A stretch of DNA of 28,773 bases, from assembly GCA_005880175.1 (NCBI GenBank), contig VBJR01000220.1, forward strand, positions 1-28,773, given 5' to 3'. How positions within the stretch are numbered: the stretch's first letter is position 1; the number at the start of each line of letters is the position of its first letter. The notes beneath the pieces are model-generated. The model had not been told where the DNA came from and searched no databases. It saw only the letters and a program-made list of their open reading frames with translations. A program made the translations under genes and the position numbers. This stretch comes from Chloroflexota bacterium (GTDB lineage: Bacteria; Chloroflexota; Dormibacteria; Dormibacterales; Dormibacteraceae). This document shows positions 23,805-28,773 of the stretch, in pieces.

Positions 23805-24586
23805 CTCTCCAGCCAGCCGAGCTTGCCGAGCAGGGTGTCGGCCAGGGCGCGGAACGCGTCCGGCACCGGGCCCTCGACGCCGTCCGCCACCAGGACCCGG
23901 CCCGTGTCGCCGGCGCGGCCCAGTGCCGGGTCGAACGGGATCGTGCCCAGCCGCTCGATCCCCAGCGAGCGGATGCTCCGGTCCGCCGGCACCTCCGGGA
24001 ACACCTCGACCGGCTCGCCGCAGTGCGGGCAGCGCATCGGGCCCATGTTCTCGATCCAGCCGAACACCGGCACGTTGTGGCGCTGGTACATCCGCACCGC
24101 CTTGCGCGCGTCCAGGTGGGCCACGTACTGCGGCGTGGCTACGACCAGGGCGCCGGTCAGCGGCACCGCCTTCAGCAGCACCTGCTGGATGTCCGCGGTG
24201 CCGGGCGGCAGGTCCACGACCAGGAAGTCCAGGTCGCCCCACGCCACGTCGTCTACCAGCTGCCGGACCATCAGCTGGGCGGTCAGCGCCTCGACCCCGA
24301 GCGGCTGGTCCTCGCCCAGGATGAACCCTGCCGACGCGATCTTCAGCCCGTGCCGCTCCACCGGGGCGTAGCGGACGCGCTTGTCCTTCGGCCGCGCGAT
24401 CGTCCACGTCTCCGTCCACCGGTGCCGCGTGAGGCCCACCATGATCGGGATGTTGGGCCCGTACAGGTCCGCGTCGAGCAGGCCGACGCTCAGGCCCCGC
24501 GCCGCCAGCGCGAGCGCCAGGTTGAGGCTGACCGTGGACTTGCCCACCCCGCCCTTGCCGCTGCCGACCGCCACGACATGCCTCAT
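23801..24586 (-). CDS. Mrp/ApbC (Nbp35)-type P-loop ATPase, iron-sulfur carrier
   Basis: A 261-residue MinD-like ATPase. The deviant Walker A is GSGKGGVGKST (8-18), followed by LLDADLYGPNIPIMVGL, VVDLPPGTADIQ and a CxxC pair in MRCPHCGEPVEVF. Mrp proteins carry [4Fe-4S] clusters bridged between two CxxC motifs of a dimer and deliver them to target apoproteins. The N-terminal FSCA/MIP18 domain found in longer members is missing. The ATG at 24586, giving MRHVVAVGSGKGG, overlaps the upstream PCMT stop as ATGA and is preferred over longer frames. Proximity to an Fe-S-dependent hydroxylase may be functional but the strand is opposite. Confidence 0.92.
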   Translation of the reverse strand: MRHVVAVGSGKGGVGKSTVSLNLALALAARGLSVGLLDADLYGPNIPIMVGLTRHRWTETWTIARPKDKRVRYAPVERHGLKIASAGFILGEDQPLGVEALTAQLMVRQLVDDVAWGDLDFLVVDLPPGTADIQQVLLKAVPLTGALVVATPQYVAHLDARKAVRMYQRHNVPVFGWIENMGPMRCPHCGEPVEVFPEVPADRSIRSLGIERLGTIPFDPALGRAGDTGRVLVADGVEGPVPDAFRALADTLLGKLGWLES

Positions 24587-25731
24587 GCGCTCCTCACCAC
24601 GAACGTGAACCGCGGCCGCCGCACGACCAGGGCGTCGCGCAGGGCGGGGGCCGAGCCGGTCGGGTACGCGACGATCCTGAGCTGGTCCAGCGACGGCCGG
24701 TCGCGGCTCCACACCTGGTGGGCCGCCACGAGCCGGCGGGCGGCGAGGTCGCCATCCCCGTACGCCACCACGTCGTGCCCGCCGCCGCCCGCGACGACCA
24801 GCGCCACCCCGTGGTCGTCGCGCAGGCCGAACGCCGGGTGCTCGTCACCGCGCGGGCGGGCCTGGACGTAGCCCCAGGCCGTCAGCGCCAGCCACGTCTC
24901 GAAGCCGGTCCGCAGGTCCGTCAGCGGCACCTGGTGGCCCAGGGGCCGGCCCGCCTCGCCGAGCCAACGCTGCAGCTCGTAGTCCGCGCCCGGCTGCGCC
25001 GGCGCCATGTCCCCGCGCATCGGCATGAAGCCGCACAGGCAGAGCTCGCTCGCGGCCAGCTGGCCGTCCTGCCGCGCGAAGGCCGAGCAGAGCTGCCCCG
25101 GGCCGGCCAGCGTCAGCGGCAGGACCAGCCGGCCGCCGCCGGCCAGCTGCTCCGCCCAGGCGGGCGCCAGGTCGTCCGCGCTGGCGGTGACGATGACCCG
25201 GTCATAGGGGGCGGCGGCCGGCCACCCCTCGGCCCCGTCGGCGACCGCCACCTCGACGACTGCGCCGGCGCTGGCCAGGTTCGCCCGCGCCTGGTCCGCC
25301 AGCTCGGGGTCGATGTCCACCGACACCACGTGGCCGGCCGCCCCGACCAGGTGGGCCATCAGCGCGGCGTTGTACCCGGTCCCGGCGCCGATCTCCAGGA
25401 CCCGGTCGCCCGGCCGCGGCCGCAGCAGCTGCAGCATGATCGCCATGATCGTGGGCTGGGACGACGAGCTCAGCGGCAGGCCCCGCTCGCCGACCTTGGT
25501 CATGATCGCGGAGTCCTCGTAGACCTCGTCCAGGGGCCTGCCGGGCAGGAAGAGGTGGCGGGGGACCGCCCGGAACGCGTCCGCCACCGCGGCGTCGCGC
25601 AGCGTCCCCGCCGACTCCAGGTGCCCGACGAGCTCCTCGTTGCGGCGCCGGGCGGCGTCATCTCCGGTTGCCACACACCCCAGTCTGTCACCCGGCCTCG
25701 CTGGCCGCCGACGTTGCTTCACCGCGTCCAC
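24583..25731 (-). CDS. PCMT-like protein-L-isoaspartate O-methyltransferase family protein with C-terminal extension
   Basis: Up to 382 residues. The N-terminal 230 or so form a PCMT-type SAM methyltransferase: RAVPRHLFLPGRPLDEVYEDSAIMTKV, then SSSSQPTIMAIMLQLLRPRPGDRVLEIGAGTGYNAALMAHLVG with motif I, VDIDPELADQAR, and the PYDRVIVTASADDLAPAWAEQLAGGGRLVLPL end of the catalytic domain. PCMT repairs isoaspartyl damage in aged proteins. A further 130 residues or so do not belong to the classic 210-residue enzyme. Similar extended forms occur in high-GC bacteria and some modify peptides. The start is uncertain: GTG 25731 directly after the endonuclease IV stop, or GTG 25674, which gives 363 residues and loses only a non-conserved leader. 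Confidence 0.85.
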   Translation of the reverse strand: MDAVKQRRRPARPGDRLGCVATGDDAARRRNEELVGHLESAGTLRDAAVADAFRAVPRHLFLPGRPLDEVYEDSAIMTKVGERGLPLSSSSQPTIMAIMLQLLRPRPGDRVLEIGAGTGYNAALMAHLVGAAGHVVSVDIDPELADQARANLASAGAVVEVAVADGAEGWPAAAPYDRVIVTASADDLAPAWAEQLAGGGRLVLPLTLAGPGQLCSAFARQDGQLAASELCLCGFMPMRGDMAPAQPGADYELQRWLGEAGRPLGHQVPLTDLRTGFETWLALTAWGYVQARPRGDEHPAFGLRDDHGVALVVAGGGGHDVVAYGDGDLAARRLVAAHQVWSRDRPSLDQLRIVAYPTGSAPALRDALVVRRPRFTFVVRSA

Positions 25732-26577
25732 CTACCCGGCCAGGCGGCGGAGGATCTCCAGGTTGGCGGCGTCGGGGCCTCTGCCGTCGAACCCCGGCAC
25801 CTCCAGGATGAATGGCACGTCCCGCAGCCGCGGGTCGTGGAGCAGCGCCCGGAAGCCCGCCTCGCCGATCTCGCCCTGGCCGATGTTCGCGTGCCGGTCG
25901 CGGTTGGAGCCGAGCCCGGTCTGGGAGTCGTTGCAGTGGACGACCTCCAGCTTCTCCAGCCCGATCACGCGCTCCCACTCGTCCAGCGTCGCCCGGGCCG
26001 CCTCCGCCGTCCGCTCGTCGTAGCCCGACGCGAACGCGTGGCAGGTGTCGTAGCAGACGCCGATGCGGGGGTCGCCGACCGCGTCCATCATCGCCCGCAG
26101 CTCCTCGAACCGGGCGCCGACGCAGCCGCCCATGCCCGCGTTGTTCTCGATGAGCAGGCGGGCGGTCGACGGGTCGGCCCGCTCCATCACGTGCTTCAGG
26201 TGCTCGGTGATCTGGGGCAGGAGCTGCTCGAAACCGGCGCCCTTGTGGCTGCCGGTGTGGAAGATCACCCCGCTGATGCCGAGCCGGTCGGCCGCGGCCA
26301 GGTAGCCCGCCAGGGTGCTCTCGGAGCGCTGGCGCATCGTGGCGTCGTCGCCGGCCAGGTTGATCAGGTACACGGCGTGGAAGTAGAACGGCGGCCGCCC
26401 GGCGGCGTCCGCGGCCTCGCGGAACCGCTCGGCGCGGTCGTCGTCCAGCTTCGGGGAACCCCAGTAGTTGGGCGGCGTGGGGTGGACCTGGATCGCGTCG
26501 GCGCCCATGGCCGCGGCCCGCTCGAACGCCAGGTGGAGGCCGCCGGAGGAGTCGACGTGGGCGCCGAGGATGGGCAT
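25732..26577 (-). CDS. nfo: Deoxyribonuclease IV (AP endonuclease, Nfo family)
   Basis: A 281-residue TIM-barrel enzyme that cleaves DNA 5' to abasic sites in base-excision repair using three zinc ions. Family signatures are complete: GAHVDSSGGLHLAFERA at the start, FHTGSHKG, LIENNAG, GVCYDTCHAFASGYD, VHCNDSQTGLGSNRDRHANIGQGEIG and FILEVPGF, which supply the His, Glu and Asp metal ligands. The ATG at 26577 begins MPILGAHVD, the normal N-terminus; the frame stays open far upstream but carries nothing of the family there. It is followed directly by the PCMT gene, probably as a repair-type operon with Mrp. Confidence 0.95.
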   Translation of the reverse strand: MPILGAHVDSSGGLHLAFERAAAMGADAIQVHPTPPNYWGSPKLDDDRAERFREAADAAGRPPFYFHAVYLINLAGDDATMRQRSESTLAGYLAAADRLGISGVIFHTGSHKGAGFEQLLPQITEHLKHVMERADPSTARLLIENNAGMGGCVGARFEELRAMMDAVGDPRIGVCYDTCHAFASGYDERTAEAARATLDEWERVIGLEKLEVVHCNDSQTGLGSNRDRHANIGQGEIGEAGFRALLHDPRLRDVPFILEVPGFDGRGPDAANLEILRRLAG

Positions 26578-26640
26578 CGCACAAGTCTCGCGGATCGCCG
26601 GCCCGCCCTGCCGACCGCGCGCCGCGGGCTCACGAATCGG

Positions 26641-26646
26641 TACATT
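26641..26646 (+). promoter_or_regulatory. TACATT -10-like box upstream of the MobA-like gene
   Basis: TACATT ends twelve bases before the ATG at 26659, in the 81-bp divergent gap with endonuclease IV. There is no Shine-Dalgarno sequence before 26659, so a very short or absent leader is likely. This is the third such arrangement in the window. Confidence 0.4.
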
Positions 26647-26658
26647 CCGTGCGGACGA

Positions 26659-27588
26659 ATGGTCTACCTGATGTCCGACCTGGAACTCCCGCTCCGCGAC
26701 CGGGTCTACCGGGAGCCAGATGGGCCGCACGTCGCCATCGTTCGCGGCCGCGACCTGGACACCGCGCTCGACCACCTGGACGCGCGTCCCGACTGCCGGG
26801 CGCTCGCCGTGATCGGGCTGACCCGCGAGGTGCCCGACCTGGAGCTGCTGAGCGGCCGCCGGCTGCTCGTGGTGGACGGCGACCGGGCCCGGATGCGCGA
26901 GTTCGCGGAGGCCGGCATGGCGGCCGGCGCGGACGTCGAGTGGCTGTACGGCGAGCGCCCGGACTTCAACCGCGTCGCCGCCTGGGCTCTGCCGGTCGGC
27001 GCCGTCGTCCTGGCCGCCGGCGCCGCGAGCCGGATGGGCAGCAACAAGCTGCTGCTCGAGATCGGCGACCGGCCGCTGGTCCGCCACGTGATCGAGGCGG
27101 CGTCGGACGGCGGCTGCCACGTGATCAACGTGATCTACGCGGACGAGGCGGTGCGCGACGCGATCGGGATGGCGGCGACGTGCGTGCTCAACCCGGACCC
27201 GGCGCGCGGCCAGTCGTCCTCGCTGCGGGTGGGCCTGCAGTCGCTGCCGGAGGAGATCGCCGGCGCGCTGGTGATGCTGGGCGACCAGCCGCTGGTCGGG
27301 GCCCGCACGGTCGGCATGCTGCTCCGGGCGTGGCGGCGCGAGGGCTCGCGGCCGGCGGTCGCGGCGAGCTACGGCGGCCGCGGCTCGTGGCGGCCCCCGG
27401 TGCTGCTCGACCGCTCGCTCTGGCCGGACGTCATGTCGCTCGACGGCGACACGGGAGCGCGGCAGCTGTTCGCCGAGCGGCCCGAGCTGTTGGATACTGT
27501 TCCCGCCGCCGGGCGGCCGGACGACGTCGACACGCCGGATGACTATGCCCGAATCGTCCACCTCTTCCCTCGACCGACTCAGGGCTGA
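26659..27588 (+). CDS. MobA/MocA-like nucleotidyltransferase with an extra N-terminal domain
   Basis: A 309-residue protein. Residues 112-300 form an NTP_transf_3 domain of the MobA/MocA group, with the nucleotide loop VVLAAGAASRMGSNKLLLEIGDRPLVRHV (116-144), CVLNPDPARGQSSSLRVGL and the metal-binding aspartate in LGDQPLV (207-213). This sequence set points to MocA-like molybdenum-cofactor cytidylyltransferase, which makes the molybdopterin cytosine dinucleotide needed by the hydroxylase encoded nearby. Lactate-guanylyl-type relatives share the motifs. The first 110 residues form an unrecognised mixed alpha/beta segment with an XdhC- or Rossmann-like rhythm (AIVRGRDLDTALDHL, LLVVDGDRARMREFAEAGMAAGADVEW). 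The 3' end overlaps the ligase gene by 50 bp. ATG 26671 is an alternative start. Confidence 0.85.
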   Translation: MVYLMSDLELPLRDRVYREPDGPHVAIVRGRDLDTALDHLDARPDCRALAVIGLTREVPDLELLSGRRLLVVDGDRARMREFAEAGMAAGADVEWLYGERPDFNRVAAWALPVGAVVLAAGAASRMGSNKLLLEIGDRPLVRHVIEAASDGGCHVINVIYADEAVRDAIGMAATCVLNPDPARGQSSSLRVGLQSLPEEIAGALVMLGDQPLVGARTVGMLLRAWRREGSRPAVAASYGGRGSWRPPVLLDRSLWPDVMSLDGDTGARQLFAERPELLDTVPAAGRPDDVDTPDDYARIVHLFPRPTQG

Positions 27589-28771
27589 CCAGCTCGCCCG
27601 CCTGCGGGCGCGACTGCCGGACGTCCTGCGGACGAACGCGTTCTGGCGCCAGCGGCTGCACGACGTGGCCGGCTGGGACGACTTCGAGCGGCTGCCGCTG
27701 ACCACCAAGTCCGAGCTGGTCGCGGACCACCAGGACAATCCGCCGTTCGGCACCAACCTGACGCACCCGATGGAGCGATACGTGCGCATGCACCAGACGT
27801 CGGGTTCCAGCGGCGCCCGGCCGCTGCGCTGGCTGGACGACGGCGAGTCCTGGGGCTGGTGGCGCCGCACCTGGGCCGAGCACGTGTACCGGGCGGCCGG
27901 CGTCACGGCGGACGACCGGATCTTCCTGGCGTTCTCGTTCGGCCCGTTCATCGGCTTCTGGTCGGCTTTCGGCGGCGCCGAGGAGCTGGGGGCGCTGGTG
28001 ATCTCGGGCGGGGCGATGACCACCGAGCAGCGCGTGCGGACGATGGTGGACGTGGGAGCGACGGTGGTCTGCTGCACGCCCACGTACGCGCTGCGGATGG
28101 CCGAGGTGGCGCGCGAGATCGGCGTGGACCTGGCCGGGTCCCCGCTCCGGGTCGCGGTCCACGCGGGCGAGCCGGGGGCGTCGATCCCGTCCACGCGCGA
28201 GGCGATCGAGCGCGGCCTGGGCGTGCGCTGCTTCGACCACACCGGGATGACCGAGCTGGGGCCGACCGGGGTCAGCTGCTCGCAGCGGGACGGCGTCCAC
28301 CTGGTGGAGTCGGAGTTCATCTTCGAGGAGATCGACGGGGAGCTGGTGGCGACCAACCTGGGCCGCTGGGGCTCGCCGCTGATCCGCTACCGCACGGGCG
28401 ACCGCGCCCACCTCAGCCGCGAGCCGTGCTCGTGCGGGAGCCCGTTCGTGAAGGTGGTGGGCGGCCTGCAGGGCCGGATGGACGACATGTTCACGGTCCG
28501 GGGCGTGAACCTGTACCCGTCCCAGGTGGAGGACATCGTCCGGCGCCACCCGAGCGTGGTCGAGTTCGTGATCGAGCACCGCCGGGTCCGGCAGATGGAC
28601 GAGGTGACGCTGCTGGTCGAGTGCGCGGACGGCGAATCGGCGCTGGAGCGGCTGTCCGCGGACCTGCGCCAGGCCCTGGGCGCCCGGATCGAGTGCCGCG
28701 CGGTGCCGGCGGGCACGCTGCCCCGCGCGGAGCTGAAGGCGCAGCGCCTGCGCCGGATCGTGGAGGACTGA
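27539..28771 (+). CDS. PaaK-like acyl/aryl-CoA ligase (intact copy)
   Basis: A 410-residue phenylacetate-CoA-ligase-type enzyme that forms an acyl-adenylate and then a CoA thioester. Motifs in order are HQTSGSSGARP (85-95), CCTPTYAL (178-185), the A5 region FDHTGMTELGP (232-242) followed by a conserved cysteine and DGVHLVE, RYRTGDR (283-289), the Cys pair EPCSCGSPF (295-303), and QGRMDDMFTVRGVNLYPSQVEDI (311-333). The usual C-terminal lysine lies in RAELKAQRL. It retains the segment missing from the ligase at 4676. The ATG at 27539 lies within the MobA-like gene; a second ATG at 27545 is possible. Two bases remain after the stop. It may activate the acid product of the pathway here (inference). 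Confidence 0.9.
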   Translation: MTMPESSTSSLDRLRADQLARLRARLPDVLRTNAFWRQRLHDVAGWDDFERLPLTTKSELVADHQDNPPFGTNLTHPMERYVRMHQTSGSSGARPLRWLDDGESWGWWRRTWAEHVYRAAGVTADDRIFLAFSFGPFIGFWSAFGGAEELGALVISGGAMTTEQRVRTMVDVGATVVCCTPTYALRMAEVAREIGVDLAGSPLRVAVHAGEPGASIPSTREAIERGLGVRCFDHTGMTELGPTGVSCSQRDGVHLVESEFIFEEIDGELVATNLGRWGSPLIRYRTGDRAHLSREPCSCGSPFVKVVGGLQGRMDDMFTVRGVNLYPSQVEDIVRRHPSVVEFVIEHRRVRQMDEVTLLVECADGESALERLSADLRQALGARIECRAVPAGTLPRAELKAQRLRRIVED

Positions 28772-28773
28772 GG

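Noticed and set aside
24718..27588. A 956-codon + strand protein ending in the MobA-like domain
   Set aside because: The first two thirds are antisense to the PCMT-like and endonuclease IV genes and have no domain. A promoter-like box and start at 26641-26661 fit the real gene.

Overview
The window is very GC-rich (well above 65 % by eye) chromosomal DNA. It has dense, often overlapping genes, many GTG starts, several apparently leaderless promoters, a lipoprotein-type solute receptor, and no phage, insertion-sequence, CRISPR, rRNA or tRNA signal. This fits a high-GC soil or sediment bacterium of the Actinomycetota or Chloroflexota type. The sequence alone does not settle the phylum.

Layout. 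Positions 1-1311 (+) hold the 3' end of a cold-shock protein and a DpgC-like oxygenase that looks shortened at its N-terminus. A hairpin-rich convergent gap follows. An ABC-F ATPase and a class III aminotransferase (-, 1560-4652) come next. The aminotransferase is divergent from a PaaK-like CoA ligase carrying an internal deletion, which is followed by a ChrA chromate transporter (+, 4676-7054). From 7011 to 16149 (-) runs a long probable transcription unit: coxG (apparently frameshifted), an S9 peptidase, an amidase-signature hydrolase, the five branched-chain-amino-acid-type ABC transporter genes in the order K-G-F-H-M, and a SAM methyltransferase. A 112-bp palindrome lies between livG and livF.

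Divergently from coxG, positions 16260-23804 (+) encode a molybdenum hydroxylase in the order small, large, medium subunit. It is followed by its maturation set: a MoxR/CoxD ATPase, a small ankyrin-repeat protein, a CoxE VWA protein and an XdhC/CoxF-type factor. The large subunit has the active-site loop PYRGAGR instead of the CO-dehydrogenase AYxCSFR, and the S-L-M order is that of the so-called form II enzymes, so the substrate is probably not CO. An Mrp ATPase, a PCMT-like methyltransferase and endonuclease IV (-, 23801-26577) follow. A MobA/MocA-like nucleotidyltransferase with an extra N-terminal domain then overlaps a second, intact PaaK-like ligase (+, 26659-28771).

Working together (inference): the ABC importer, amidase, Mo-hydroxylase, CoA ligases, aminotransferase and DpgC-like enzyme could form an uptake and degradation route for a small amide, heterocyclic or aromatic acid. 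XdhC and the MobA-like protein would serve the Mo-cofactor, and CoxD/CoxE/CoxG would assemble the enzyme and connect it to the membrane. No transcription factor is encoded in the window. The most notable anomalies are the coxG frameshift, the ligase deletion, two genes lacking a standard start codon where the conserved protein should begin, the ankyrin gene inside the coxDE pair, and the palindrome in the liv operon.
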